From the NCBI GenBank assembly GCA_034680345.1, contig JAXISZ010000004.1, positions 1 to 64,000 of the forward strand: DNA of 64,000 nt. Direction: 5' to 3'. The DNA is from SXZD01 sp034680345. Its GTDB lineage: Bacteria > Pseudomonadota > Gammaproteobacteria > Burkholderiales > Burkholderiaceae_B. Position 1 is the stretch's first letter. Each line of letters begins with the position of its first letter. This document shows positions 52,184-61,811 of this stretch, in pieces. The notes below the pieces were generated by a model. The model was given only the letters and a program-made list of their open reading frames with translations, was not told where the DNA came from and did not search any database. The position numbers were made by a program, and so were the translations under genes.

Positions 52184-53067
52184 AGCCTAGATTTTTTGGG
52201 ATTGTATCTGCAGCCTTAATAGCGCTGTTGGTTTTAATGTCATCTGTTTTTGTTGTTGATCAGCGTCAGTTTGCTGTTGTCTTTGCTTTGGGTGAGGTCA
52301 AGCGAGTAATAGACCAGCCGGGTCTGTACTTTAAGTTGCCACCTCCTTTTCAAAATGTTCTTTATTTGGAACGGCGAATTTTGACCATAGATACTCCTAA
52401 CAGCGATCGTTTCATTACCGCTGAAAAGAAAAATTTACTGGTTGATTCTTTTGTTAAATGGCGCATTGCAGAGCCACGTCTGTATTTCGTCAGTTTTTTG
52501 GGTGATGAGCGTCGTGCTCAAGATCGCATCAGTCAAATTGTTAAAGCGGCTTTAAATGAAGAAATTACTAAGCGTACAGTGCGTGAAGTTGTTTCCGGTG
52601 AGCGAACCAAAGTTATGCAGACAATTGTGACTAAAGTGGCCGATGATGTTAAGCAGGTGGGCATTGAAATTGTAGACGTTCGGCTAAAGCGTGTTGATTT
52701 GGTGGCTGAAGTCAGTGAGTCGGTTTACCGCAGAATGGAAGCTGAGCGAAAGCGAGTGGCCAATGAGCTCCGCTCTACAGGAGCAGCCGAATCTGAACAA
52801 ATTCGTGCTGACGCCGATCGCCAAAGAGAGATTATTTTAGCTGACGCTTACCGTGAGGCACAGGTGATCAAGGGTGAGGGTGACGCAAAATCTGCTTCGA
52901 TTTATAATACCGCTTTTGGTCAAAGCCCTGAGTTTTTTGCTTTTTATCGCAGTTTAGAAGCTTATCGTCAAACTTTCAAAGCCAAGTCGGATGTAATTAT
53001 TTTAGATCCACAATCTGAATTTTTGCGTTACATGCGCGGTTCATCAGCAGGAAAGTCCGGTAAATAA
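52180..53067 (+). CDS. hflC: FtsH protease modulator subunit HflC
   Basis: The partner of HflK, 295 residues, with one N-terminal membrane helix (about 5-25), a VDQRQFAVVFALGEVKRVI strand entering the SPFH domain, and helices rich in Glu/Arg (MEAERKRVANELRSTGAAES). The ATG overlaps the hflK stop. A large terminator hairpin follows, so hfq-hflX-hflK-hflC can be one transcription unit. Confidence 0.96.
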   Translation: MKPRFFGIVSAALIALLVLMSSVFVVDQRQFAVVFALGEVKRVIDQPGLYFKLPPPFQNVLYLERRILTIDTPNSDRFITAEKKNLLVDSFVKWRIAEPRLYFVSFLGDERRAQDRISQIVKAALNEEITKRTVREVVSGERTKVMQTIVTKVADDVKQVGIEIVDVRLKRVDLVAEVSESVYRRMEAERKRVANELRSTGAAESEQIRADADRQREIILADAYREAQVIKGEGDAKSASIYNTAFGQSPEFFAFYRSLEAYRQTFKAKSDVIILDPQSEFLRYMRGSSAGKSGK

Positions 53068-53093
53068 TATCTTTTATTTAAGCAGACGTACTT

Positions 53094-53149
53094 AACGCAC
53101 CTTACATAACAGCATTTTTGCTGAACAATAGGTGCGTTGCCGTTTTTTT
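53094..53149 (+). terminator. Terminator after hflC
   Basis: Outer stem AACGCACCT/AGGTGCGTT (53094-53102 with 53130-53138) encloses an inner stem CAGCA/TGCTG; GCCG and seven U residues follow. Confidence 0.8.
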
Positions 53150-53247
53150 GATGACCTTCAGCTTAAAAGTTAAGTGTTTGGTTTATTTAATTTTATTGAT
53201 TTTTGGCTGTTTAAGCCAGATTATTTTTTATTTTCAGGGATTTATTA

Positions 53248-54444
53248 ATGTCTGCTTGGCTTTTGCCAGAATCTATCGCTGATGTTTTACCTTCTGAGGC
53301 AAGAAGGTTAGAGGAACTGCGTCGTCGCTTATTAGATCGTTTTCGTTGCTATGGTTACGAAATGGTTGCACCGCCGTTGCTAGAGTACGCCGAGTCTTTG
53401 CTTTCCAGTACGGGCCAAGATTTAGACCTTAAAACATTCAAGTTGATTGACCAAGCCTCTGGTAAAACCATCTGTGTGCGTGCCGATACAACCCCTCAGG
53501 TTGCAAGAATTGACGCACATTTATTAAATCGTCGGGGTATTACCCGTTTATGCTATTGTGGTCCGGTGTTGCATACATTAATAGATGGCTTACATGCTAC
53601 CCGTGACCCATTGCAATTGGGCGCAGAGTTGTTTGGTCATTCAGGTGTTGAAGCTGATTTAGAAGTGCTGCGCCTGGCAATGGATACACTGTCTTTGGCT
53701 TGTTTGACTGAGGTCCGTATTGATTTATGTCATGCTGGTTTATTGCCTGCGCTTTTAGACGGTTTGCCGAGGGCTGAAGAGTTAGCCAACCAGTTGCATT
53801 TACCTTTGGCGCAAAAAGACCCAGTGCGTGTTGAGCAAATTTTAACAGGCGTGGCTAGTCAGCATGTTTCTTGGGTTATTGCTTTAATGTCACTTTATGG
53901 TTTGCCATTGGGTCCTTCAGGTGTGTTAGAACGCGCACGAAAAACTTTGCTTAATTCACCCAGTGTGCTTGCCGTTTTAGATAATTTGGAAATCATGGCT
54001 ACCGCCATTGATAACTCAGGTTTGGGCATATCAGCTACTGTCGATTTGGCGGATTTGCGTTCTTACAATTATCACAGTGGCGCCATGTTTGCTGCTTATG
54101 TTTGCGGTAGCCCAAGAGCGGTTTTGCGTGGTGGGCGTTATGATAATGTTGGCGAAGTGTTTGGACGCCCTAGGCCAGCTACCGGATTTTCTTTAGACCT
54201 AAAGCATTTGGTGAGTCTTTCCAGTGTATTGCCACCTAGAGCAAATGCCATTCGTGCCCCTTGGTCTGAAGATAAGCAGTTAGGTTTTACAATTCGTCAG
54301 CTGCGCGATGCAGGGGAAATTGTTGTGCAATCTCTGCCTGGCCATGAGCACGAAGAAGAAGAATTTGAATTCGATCGGGAACTCATTTTGCAAAACACAC
54401 AGTGGTGTTTGCAACCTGTATCGAAATTGGAGAAAAGCGAATGA
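53248..54444 (+). CDS. hisZ: ATP phosphoribosyltransferase regulatory subunit HisZ
   Basis: HisZ resembles the catalytic core of histidyl-tRNA synthetase and forms an octamer with short-form HisG, the first enzyme of histidine synthesis. The 398 residues show CYGYEMVAPPLLEYAESLL, VRADTTPQVARIDAH and LRGGRYDNVGEVFGRPRPA. The presence of hisZ implies a short HisG elsewhere. It overlaps purA by ATGA. Confidence 0.93.
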   Translation: MSAWLLPESIADVLPSEARRLEELRRRLLDRFRCYGYEMVAPPLLEYAESLLSSTGQDLDLKTFKLIDQASGKTICVRADTTPQVARIDAHLLNRRGITRLCYCGPVLHTLIDGLHATRDPLQLGAELFGHSGVEADLEVLRLAMDTLSLACLTEVRIDLCHAGLLPALLDGLPRAEELANQLHLPLAQKDPVRVEQILTGVASQHVSWVIALMSLYGLPLGPSGVLERARKTLLNSPSVLAVLDNLEIMATAIDNSGLGISATVDLADLRSYNYHSGAMFAAYVCGSPRAVLRGGRYDNVGEVFGRPRPATGFSLDLKHLVSLSSVLPPRANAIRAPWSEDKQLGFTIRQLRDAGEIVVQSLPGHEHEEEEFEFDRELILQNTQWCLQPVSKLEKSE

Positions 54445-55739
54445 AATACCGGAATGTTGTAGTAATTGGTACCCAATGGGGGGATGAAGGTAAGGGCAAA
54501 GTGGTTGACTGGTTAACAGACCATGCCCATGCAGTTGTGCGCTTTCAGGGCGGACACAACGCAGGTCATACCTTGGTGATTAGGGGAAAGAAAACCATTT
54601 TGCGTTTAATTCCTTCTGGTATTTTACGCCCGCAGGTGCAAGTTTTGATTGGCAATGGAGTGGTTTTGTCTCCGCAGGCTTTGTTGTCTGAAATTGATGA
54701 ATTACAAAGTGGTGGCATTGAGGTTGAGTCGCGTTTAAAAATCAGTGCTGCTTGTCCTTTAATTTTGGATTACCACGTTGCTTTAGATAAAGCGCGAGAA
54801 GCCAAGCGGGGCGAAAGTAAAATTGGTACAACAGGCCGCGGTATAGGGCCAGCTTACGAAGACAAAGTAGCGCGCCGTTCTTTGCGCGTACAAGATTTAT
54901 TTAATCCTGAAGGCTTCATGCTCAAGCTCGAAGAGGTTTTAGATTATCACAACTTTGTTTTAAGTCATTATTTGGGTGCGCAAGCTATTCAAGCGCAAGC
55001 CGTGTTTGATTCTGCAATGGCTTTGGCCCCAAGAATTAAGTCTATGGTTGCCGATGTTCCTTCAATATTAGACAATTTAAGTCGTCAGAGTCTGCCAGTT
55101 TTATTTGAAGGTGCTCAAGGTGCATTATTGGATATTGACCATGGAACCTATCCGTATGTTACGAGCAGTAATTGTTTGTCTGGTGCTGCCAGTGCTGGTG
55201 CTGGTGTAGGGCCACAGCGTTTACAGTATGTTTTAGGAATTACTAAGGCGTATGCTACGCGCGTGGGGTCTGGGCCATTTCCTTCGGAGTTGTTTGATGA
55301 AGTGGGTCAGCATTTAGCAACGCGCGGTAAGGAGTTTGGTTCGGTCACTGGACGACCACGTCGTTGTGGTTGGTTTGACGCAGCAGCCCTAAAGCGAACC
55401 ATTCAAATCAATGGTGTGTCTGGTTTGTGCATTACAAAATTGGATGTACTTGATGGCTTAGACACTATTCGTCTTTGTGTTGGTTATAAAACACCACATG
55501 GTCGAATTGATATTTTACCTATTGGGGCTGAGGCTGTTGCACAATGTAAACCCATTTATGAGGATTTTCCAGGGTGGTCAGGCAGTACATTTGGTGTTAA
55601 GACGTTTGCGGGCCTGCCTATTGAAGCACAGAACTATCTTCGTCGAATGACAGAGATTTGTGAGGTTGGGTTGGATATGATTTCAACGGGCCCGGACCGA
55701 GATGAGACCATTGTGCTGAATCACCCTTTTTTAGTTTGA
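54441..55739 (+). CDS. purA: Adenylosuccinate synthetase
   Basis: PurA joins IMP and aspartate with GTP in the first committed step to AMP. The ATG at 54441, after GGAG, gives 432 residues. GTQWGDEGKGKVVDWL, GGHNAGHTL, GTTGRGIGPAYEDK and VTGRPRRCGWFDA are diagnostic. It follows hisZ by ATGA overlap and ends before a terminator. Confidence 0.97.
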   Translation: MKYRNVVVIGTQWGDEGKGKVVDWLTDHAHAVVRFQGGHNAGHTLVIRGKKTILRLIPSGILRPQVQVLIGNGVVLSPQALLSEIDELQSGGIEVESRLKISAACPLILDYHVALDKAREAKRGESKIGTTGRGIGPAYEDKVARRSLRVQDLFNPEGFMLKLEEVLDYHNFVLSHYLGAQAIQAQAVFDSAMALAPRIKSMVADVPSILDNLSRQSLPVLFEGAQGALLDIDHGTYPYVTSSNCLSGAASAGAGVGPQRLQYVLGITKAYATRVGSGPFPSELFDEVGQHLATRGKEFGSVTGRPRRCGWFDAAALKRTIQINGVSGLCITKLDVLDGLDTIRLCVGYKTPHGRIDILPIGAEAVAQCKPIYEDFPGWSGSTFGVKTFAGLPIEAQNYLRRMTEICEVGLDMISTGPDRDETIVLNHPFLV

Positions 55740-55974
55740 TTGATTTAGTATTAATTAAGGTATTCTGATTAAAAAGTGGCTGCAATTTGCCATTTTTTAA
55801 TTGAAAACTTTTTTATTGAATTGATGAAGCAAAAAAACTCTTTTCAAATTAGAGTTCGCTTATTTTTTTAGTTATTTTTTTGTCAGCTATATGCTGTACT
55901 TCGCTACACCTGATTCGAAGTTAAAGTACAAAGTAAAATTATAAGGTATATAAAGTATATTAGCCGTTATAAAA
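55740..55974. terminator. purA terminator and flanking non-coding DNA
   Basis: AAAAAGTGGC (55771-55780) pairs with GCCATTTTTT (55789-55798) through one G-U pair around an 8-nt loop, ending in U residues: the purA terminator. The remaining A+T-rich sequence to tRNA-Leu holds a 6-bp inverted repeat (ACTTCG/CGAAGT, 55898-55921) and nothing else recognised; no clear terminator for the tRNA was found. Confidence 0.7.
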
Positions 55975-56061
55975 TGGTGCCCAGAAGAGGACTCGAACCT
56001 CCACAGTGTTGCCACCGCTAGGACCTGAACCTAGTGCGTCTACCAATTTCGCCATCTGGGC
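55975..56061 (-). tRNA. tRNA-Leu (CAG)
   Basis: An 87-nt class II tRNA on the bottom strand: acceptor stem GCCCAGA/TCTGGGC, discriminator A and encoded CCA, anticodon loop TTCAGGT giving CAG, and a long variable arm. A near-consensus promoter lies 17 bp upstream. Confidence 0.96.
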
Positions 56062-56078
56062 ATGTGCGAGAGTCGCAA

Positions 56079-56106
56079 ATTATATTTGAAAGAATTAAAT
56101 TGTCAA
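56079..56106 (-). promoter_or_regulatory. Promoter of tRNA-Leu overlapping the rnr start
   Basis: Perfect -35 TTGACA (56101-56106) and -10 TATAAT (56079-56084) on the bottom strand are spaced by 16 bp. The -35 box covers the proposed TTG start codon of rnr on the other strand. Confidence 0.88.
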
Positions 56107-58601
56107 ACCAAAAAAAATCAAAAGACAACAAATCAGAAATTATTATTCCTAGTCGGGAAGATATTTTAGCCGTTTTGCGTCAAGAAACCGCTGCGTTAAC
56201 GCGCGAGCAATTACAAGACCAATTGGGCGTAAAAGATTCCGAGGTTATACAGGCTTTTCAGAAGCGTCTAGCAGCTATGGAGCGTGATGGGCAGTTGATG
56301 TACAACCGAGCTGGTTTACTGCTTTTATCAACTAAACTTGACTTTGTGGCTGGTAAAGTTTCAGGCCACAGGGACGGTTTTGGGTTTTTATTGCGTGATG
56401 ATCGGGGGGCTGATATTTTTTTATCGCCCCGTGAAATGCAAAAGGTGTTGCATGGCGATTGTGTTTTGGTTCGAATCACGGGCACCGATGGGCGAGGCAG
56501 GCCAGAGGGATCGATTGTCGAGGTGATACAGCGTCGTACCAACACCTTAGTGGGGCGCATGGTTAATGAACGGGGCGTAACACTGGTGGTGCCTGAAGAT
56601 CAACGTATCAAGCATGATATTTTAATTGCGCCGGGCAACTGCGGTATGGCTAAACCTGGACAAATTGTTAGCGTTGAAATTTTAGAGCAGCCCAGTCGAT
56701 ATTCTCAGCCAATTGGTCGGGTGTTAGAGGTATTAGGGAAAATGGGCGATCCAGGAATGGAAATTGAAATTGCGGTGCGTAAATTTGATGTGCCGCATCA
56801 GTTTAGCCCTGCTTGTGAACAGCAAGCCGAACAGTTGCTAGATTATATTGAGTTTGCTGATTTGGCTGATCGTATCGATTTGCGCGACGTTCCTTTGGTG
56901 ACGATTGATGGTGAGGATGCTCGTGATTTTGATGATGCTGTCTATTGTGAACCTTTATCCGAAAGTAAAGAAAAATCCAAGCAAGGTGGTTGGCGTTTGT
57001 TGGTTGCAATTGCTGATGTTAGTCACTATGTTAAGCCTGGTAGCGCAATTGATGAGGACGCCATAGACCGCGGGACATCTGTATATTTTCCGCGTCGGGT
57101 TATTCCTATGCTGCCCGAAAAGCTGTCCAATGGGTTGTGTTCATTAAACCCAGGGGTAGATCGTTTGGTTTTGGTCTGTGATGCAGTTATTGGTCCAAAA
57201 GGTGCTATTAAGGCTTATCAATTTTATAAAGCAGTTATTCATTCAGCTGCGCGATTAACCTACAATCAAGTTTGGGAGGCCCTTTCAGATGCTGCCAGTT
57301 TATCTGCCAGTGTTTGCGCTGATGTCTTGCCTCACCTTCAAGATTTATACGCGCTGTACAAGACTTTGCTTGCAGCGCGTATAAAGCGTGGTGCTATGGA
57401 GTTAGAAACCACAGAAACCATGATGATTGCAGATGCGCAAGGCCGTATAGAAAAGATTGTTCCAAGGCGTCGCAATGATGCGCATCGTTTAATTGAGGAA
57501 TGCATGTTGGCGGCGAATGTTTGTGCCGCCGATTTTTTGCAGCGCAGTAAGCATCCCGCTTTGTATCGCATACATGAAGGCCCAACGCCTGAGAAATTAG
57601 CCAATTTAAAGGCTTTTTTGAAAAGCTTAGGTTTGTCAATTGGTGGCGCTCAAGAACCAAGCGCTCAAGATTATGCTGACTTAGTGGCCAAGATCCTTCA
57701 TCGGCCCGATCGCGAGCTTTTGCAGTCAATGATTTTGCGGTCGATGCAACAGGCGGTTTATGGGCCACACAATTCTGGACATTTTGGCTTGGCTTACAAA
57801 GCGTATACCCATTTTACTTCGCCTATTCGTCGCTATCCTGATTTATTGGTGCATCGGGTCATTAAATCGTTGTTGGCAGGTCAATTTTATACGCCTCCGC
57901 GTATGGATGATCGTCAAAATAAACTGGACTTGGAAACTGAGTCATCATCAGCAAATGGGGCGCTGCGTTTACAAAAAGCAGAGGAATTAGCCTTGTGGGA
58001 ACATTTAGGCATTTGGTTGTCCTCAACAGAGCGTCGCGCTGATGATGCCTCTCGTGATGTTGAGGCTTGGTTAAAATGTTTTTATATGAAACAACATGTT
58101 GGTGATGCTTTTGCGGGTCGTATTACCGGAGTAGCACCATTTGGTGTGTTTGTTACCCTTAATGCTTTGTATGTTGAAGGTTTAGTGCATATTTCTGAGT
58201 TGGGAACTGAATACTTTCAGTATAACGAATCCTTGCATGAGTTACGCGGTGAACGCAGCGGCAAACGTTTTCGTTTAACCGATGCGATTCAGGTGCAAGT
58301 TTCAAGGGTTGATTTAGAGGCTAGGCGCATTGAATTTCGTTTGGTGCAAGGTACCAGTTTTCGAGAGCTGATGCGGCAATCACAAATTCAAAGTGGGTCA
58401 AAGCAGGGTTTATCAATACCTAAAGATAAAAAGGCCAATTTTTTGGAGGGGGTTACTGAATTAGCCCCCAATTCTTCTATATCTGAAAAGTCACAGACCT
58501 CCAAAAAACATAAAGCGGCCACACCTCGAAAAAAACCAGCTAAAGGGGGTGAACGCTCTGGAAAATCTCGTACCTCCAATACTGTAAGAAAAAAACGTTA
58601 A
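56100..58601 (+). CDS. rnr: Ribonuclease R
   Basis: RNase R is a 3'-5' exoribonuclease that degrades structured RNA, acting in rRNA quality control and tmRNA maturation. A winged-helix segment (about 20-75) and cold-shock domains precede the RNB domain with its catalytic acidic cluster DGEDARDFDDAV; the S1 domain (GRITGVAPFGVFVTL) and a Lys-rich tail complete about 833 residues. No ATG fits: the TTG at 56100 after GAAAGAA is preferred, a GTG at 56064 is possible. The start lies within the promoter of the divergent tRNA-Leu, so expression of the two may interfere. rlmB follows after 11 bp. Confidence 0.94.
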   Translation: MSNQKKSKDNKSEIIIPSREDILAVLRQETAALTREQLQDQLGVKDSEVIQAFQKRLAAMERDGQLMYNRAGLLLLSTKLDFVAGKVSGHRDGFGFLLRDDRGADIFLSPREMQKVLHGDCVLVRITGTDGRGRPEGSIVEVIQRRTNTLVGRMVNERGVTLVVPEDQRIKHDILIAPGNCGMAKPGQIVSVEILEQPSRYSQPIGRVLEVLGKMGDPGMEIEIAVRKFDVPHQFSPACEQQAEQLLDYIEFADLADRIDLRDVPLVTIDGEDARDFDDAVYCEPLSESKEKSKQGGWRLLVAIADVSHYVKPGSAIDEDAIDRGTSVYFPRRVIPMLPEKLSNGLCSLNPGVDRLVLVCDAVIGPKGAIKAYQFYKAVIHSAARLTYNQVWEALSDAASLSASVCADVLPHLQDLYALYKTLLAARIKRGAMELETTETMMIADAQGRIEKIVPRRRNDAHRLIEECMLAANVCAADFLQRSKHPALYRIHEGPTPEKLANLKAFLKSLGLSIGGAQEPSAQDYADLVAKILHRPDRELLQSMILRSMQQAVYGPHNSGHFGLAYKAYTHFTSPIRRYPDLLVHRVIKSLLAGQFYTPPRMDDRQNKLDLETESSSANGALRLQKAEELALWEHLGIWLSSTERRADDASRDVEAWLKCFYMKQHVGDAFAGRITGVAPFGVFVTLNALYVEGLVHISELGTEYFQYNESLHELRGERSGKRFRLTDAIQVQVSRVDLEARRIEFRLVQGTSFRELMRQSQIQSGSKQGLSIPKDKKANFLEGVTELAPNSSISEKSQTSKKHKAATPRKKPAKGGERSGKSRTSNTVRKKR

Positions 58602-58612
58602 GAAAGAAAATA

Positions 58613-59347
58613 ATGCCAACTTTGTATGGTTTTCATGCTGTTGGCGCTCGTTTGCGCCACGCTGCTGATTCTATTGTTGAAATTTTGTATGATTCGCAGC
58701 GCCAAGACAAGCGCATGCAACAATTTTTAGAAAAAGCACAACAACAGGTTAATCGCCTAATTCCAACTGACGAAAAACGTTTATCTGCTGTGGCTGCTAA
58801 TGCTAAACATCAAGGTGTGGTGGCTTTGGTTAAAGACGTGGTATTGCAGACAAATTTGTACGATATTTTAGACAATACTCAGGCGTCAGTTTTATTGCTT
58901 GTGCTTGATAGCATTACAGATCCTCATAACTTAGGGGCTTGCTTGCGAGTGGCTGACGGTGCTGGGGCTCATGCGGTGATTGCTCCGCGTGACCGAGCCT
59001 GCGGTATTACCCCGGTGGTGGCAAAGGTAGCTTCTGGTGCTATTGAAACTGTACCTTTTTTAACGGTGACCAACTTAGCTCGCACGCTGGGTGAAATTGC
59101 TGACAGTGGTGTGCAGCTATTGGGAACTGCAGGGGAAGCGGATTGTAGCATTTACGAGGTGGATGTTCGTGGTCCAACGGCTTGGGTTTTGGGGGCTGAG
59201 GGCGAGGGGCTGCGGCGGTTAACCCGGGAAAAGTGTGATCAATTGGTCAGTATTCCTATGCGCGGAGCTGTGGCTAGTTTAAATGTTTCAGTGGCCTCTT
59301 CTTTGTGTTTGTATGAATCGGTGCGTCAACGGCGTCTCGCTGTTTAA
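58613..59347 (+). CDS. rlmB: 23S rRNA (guanosine-2'-O)-methyltransferase RlmB
   Basis: RlmB methylates the 2'-O of G2251 in the 23S P-loop using SAM through a knotted SPOUT fold. The 244 residues have a small N-terminal substrate-binding domain (YGFHAVGARL) and the SPOUT motifs LVLDSITDPHNLGACLRVAD, GAEGEGLRRLT and IPMRGAVASLNVSVA. rnr-rlmB is a conserved pair. Confidence 0.95.
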   Translation: MPTLYGFHAVGARLRHAADSIVEILYDSQRQDKRMQQFLEKAQQQVNRLIPTDEKRLSAVAANAKHQGVVALVKDVVLQTNLYDILDNTQASVLLLVLDSITDPHNLGACLRVADGAGAHAVIAPRDRACGITPVVAKVASGAIETVPFLTVTNLARTLGEIADSGVQLLGTAGEADCSIYEVDVRGPTAWVLGAEGEGLRRLTREKCDQLVSIPMRGAVASLNVSVASSLCLYESVRQRRLAV

Positions 59348-59401
59348 AATGGTGCTTTGAATCAAATTAATGGGCGGCATTGTATTTTTGAGGTGTAAAC
59401 A

Positions 59402-61729
59402 ATGGATCTAACAACAGAAACGAACCGCTCAGGTGAGTCAGCCGATGAAATTACTTTGGGTTTGTATGCTGAGCGCGCTTACTTAGACTATGCTGTTTCC
59501 GTGGTCAAAGGTAGGGCCTTACCGGATGTTTGTGATGGCCAAAAACCCGTGCAGAGGCGTATATTGTATGCCATGAAAGAAATGGGTTTGGTCTCTGGCA
59601 CAAAACCGATGAAGTCGGCTCGGGTAGTGGGCGACGTGTTGGGTAAGTTTCATCCCCATGGTGACCAAGCCGCTTATGATGCTTTGGTGCGCATGGCGCA
59701 AAATTTTAGCCTGCGCTATCCCTTAATTGATGGCCAAGGGAATTTTGGAAGTCGAGACGGTGATGGTGCTGCGGCCATGCGATACACCGAGGCGCGCTTA
59801 ACCCCAATAGCTGGTGTTTTGTTGGATGAAATTGACATGGGTACGGTAGATTTTATGCCTACTTATGACGGTACATTGCAAGAACCAAAAATATTACCTG
59901 CTCGTTTGCCCATGGTTTTGCTTAATGGTGCCTCAGGTATTGCAGTGGGTATGGCCACTGAAATTGCTTCACACCATTTATCTGAGGTGGCTAGCGCTGT
60001 TATTTTACTCATTCAGAATGAACACACGCCTTTATGCGAGATTATGGCTGTGATGCCTGGTCCAGATTTCCCTGGTGGAGCGCATATTATTTCACCGCCA
60101 GAGGCCATTACTGATATTTATACGTCAGGGCGTGGGAGTCTTAAAGTGCGTGCACGTTGGTTAATTGAGGACTTGGCACGCAGTCAATGGCAATTGGTTG
60201 TCACAGAATTGCCGCCCAATACATCTGCGGCATCCATCATGTCTGAAATAGAGGAGCTAACGAATCCAAAAATTAAACTTGGGAAAAAAACATTAACTTC
60301 TGAGCAACAAAATTTAAAACAAACATTTTTAGCTGTGCTAGACACTGTGCGTGATGAATCAGGAAAAAACGCTGCAGTGCGTTTGGTGTTTGAACCGAAA
60401 TCGCGTAATGTTGAACTTGACGCGTTTGTTACTTTACTACTGGCGCATACAAGCCTTGAGTGTAATGTTTCTATTAATTTGGTTTCGATTGCCCGCGATG
60501 GTCGTCCTGGTCAACGTGGTTTAATTCCAATCTTGCTTGATTGGATTGCATTTCGTTTGCAAACCGTGTGTAAACGCTGTGAGCATCGTTTGTCCCAAGT
60601 ATTGGATCGTTTGCATGTTCTGCAAGGGCGGATGACTGCGTGGTTGCATATTGATGAGGTAATCACCACCATTCGGGAGTCTGATGAACCCAAAGCCGCT
60701 TTAATCGCCCGTTTTTCTTTATCTGAGCGACAAGCAGAGGACATTTTAGAACTACGTTTACGGCAATTGGCTAAATTAGAGAAAATTCGAATAGAGCAAG
60801 AAATTTCGCAATTGCAAGTAGAAGAAATTGATTTAAAAGCCGTGCTTAATGATGAGGGGCTTCTGCGTAAGCTGATCATACGAGAGATTCGCAAAGATGA
60901 AGCAAAATTCGGCGACCAGCGACGCACTTTAATTCAAACTGCGCAAAAAACAATTGCGCCTATCAAACCCAGTGATGAACCTTTAACTGTGATTGTTTCT
61001 GCGCGTTATTGGTTAAGGACGCGTCTGGGGCATGGTCATGATAGCGCTTCTTTTGGTTTTAAGGCCGGTGATTCCTTGGGGAGCATATGGACTTGTCGCA
61101 GCACTGATACTTTAATTGCTTTTGGTGCATCAACTGCACTTAATCGGGTTTATTCTATTGCTGTATCGGCTCTACCAAGAGTCCGTGGTGACGGTGTTCC
61201 TTTGCAAAGTTTGATTGAATTGCCTTCGGGTGGTCAAGTTTCTGCAGTTATGATTGCACCAGCCCAAACCCGTTTGCTTTTAGCGGGTACAGGCGGTTAT
61301 GGTTTGATATGCAGGCATGAGGACTTACAAACACGCCAAAGAGCGGGTAAATCTTTTTTGTCTCTGGAATCTGAAGAAACTTTACTTGGTCCATATTTAC
61401 TTAACGATCAAGATACGCATTGTGCTGTGCTTTCAAGCTTAGGGCGGTTTTATGTATTTGCAATTGATGAATTAAAACTATTGGCTGGTGGTGGCCGAGG
61501 TGTACAGTGTTTGCCGCTTAAAGAGGGTGAAATTTTATTGGCGATTATGCCATTTGGCTTGGGTTGCGCCATTGAGATATACGGGCAAGGGCGTGGCGGT
61601 AAAACTCAGGTTTTAGCGCTTAAAGCACAAGAAATACAGGAACGTATTGGTAAGCGAGGTGGGCGAGGCCGAGTTTTAGAAATGAAATTTAAACCACAGG
61701 GTTTGCGGCTTACACAGACTTTATTTTAA
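59402..61729 (+). CDS. parC: DNA topoisomerase IV subunit A
   Basis: ParC carries the DNA-cleaving tyrosine of topoisomerase IV, which unlinks daughter chromosomes. The 775 residues begin with LYAERAYLDYAVSVVKGRALPD-type sequence; the region around VGDVLGKFHPHGDQAAYDA is the quinolone-resistance-determining part; the catalytic Tyr is in AAMRYTEARL. The C-terminal beta-pinwheel ends KRGGRGRVLEMKF. A GAGGTG precedes the ATG. Its partner parE, often upstream in related genomes, is not in the window. Confidence 0.95.
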   Translation: MDLTTETNRSGESADEITLGLYAERAYLDYAVSVVKGRALPDVCDGQKPVQRRILYAMKEMGLVSGTKPMKSARVVGDVLGKFHPHGDQAAYDALVRMAQNFSLRYPLIDGQGNFGSRDGDGAAAMRYTEARLTPIAGVLLDEIDMGTVDFMPTYDGTLQEPKILPARLPMVLLNGASGIAVGMATEIASHHLSEVASAVILLIQNEHTPLCEIMAVMPGPDFPGGAHIISPPEAITDIYTSGRGSLKVRARWLIEDLARSQWQLVVTELPPNTSAASIMSEIEELTNPKIKLGKKTLTSEQQNLKQTFLAVLDTVRDESGKNAAVRLVFEPKSRNVELDAFVTLLLAHTSLECNVSINLVSIARDGRPGQRGLIPILLDWIAFRLQTVCKRCEHRLSQVLDRLHVLQGRMTAWLHIDEVITTIRESDEPKAALIARFSLSERQAEDILELRLRQLAKLEKIRIEQEISQLQVEEIDLKAVLNDEGLLRKLIIREIRKDEAKFGDQRRTLIQTAQKTIAPIKPSDEPLTVIVSARYWLRTRLGHGHDSASFGFKAGDSLGSIWTCRSTDTLIAFGASTALNRVYSIAVSALPRVRGDGVPLQSLIELPSGGQVSAVMIAPAQTRLLLAGTGGYGLICRHEDLQTRQRAGKSFLSLESEETLLGPYLLNDQDTHCAVLSSLGRFYVFAIDELKLLAGGGRGVQCLPLKEGEILLAIMPFGLGCAIEIYGQGRGGKTQVLALKAQEIQERIGKRGGRGRVLEMKFKPQGLRLTQTLF

Positions 61730-61811
61730 AAATATGAAAAGTAAACCTTGAAAAATTTAATTTTGACCTTATCTCAAGAATATTCAATTTTTAAACAAAA
61801 GGAGATTTTTA

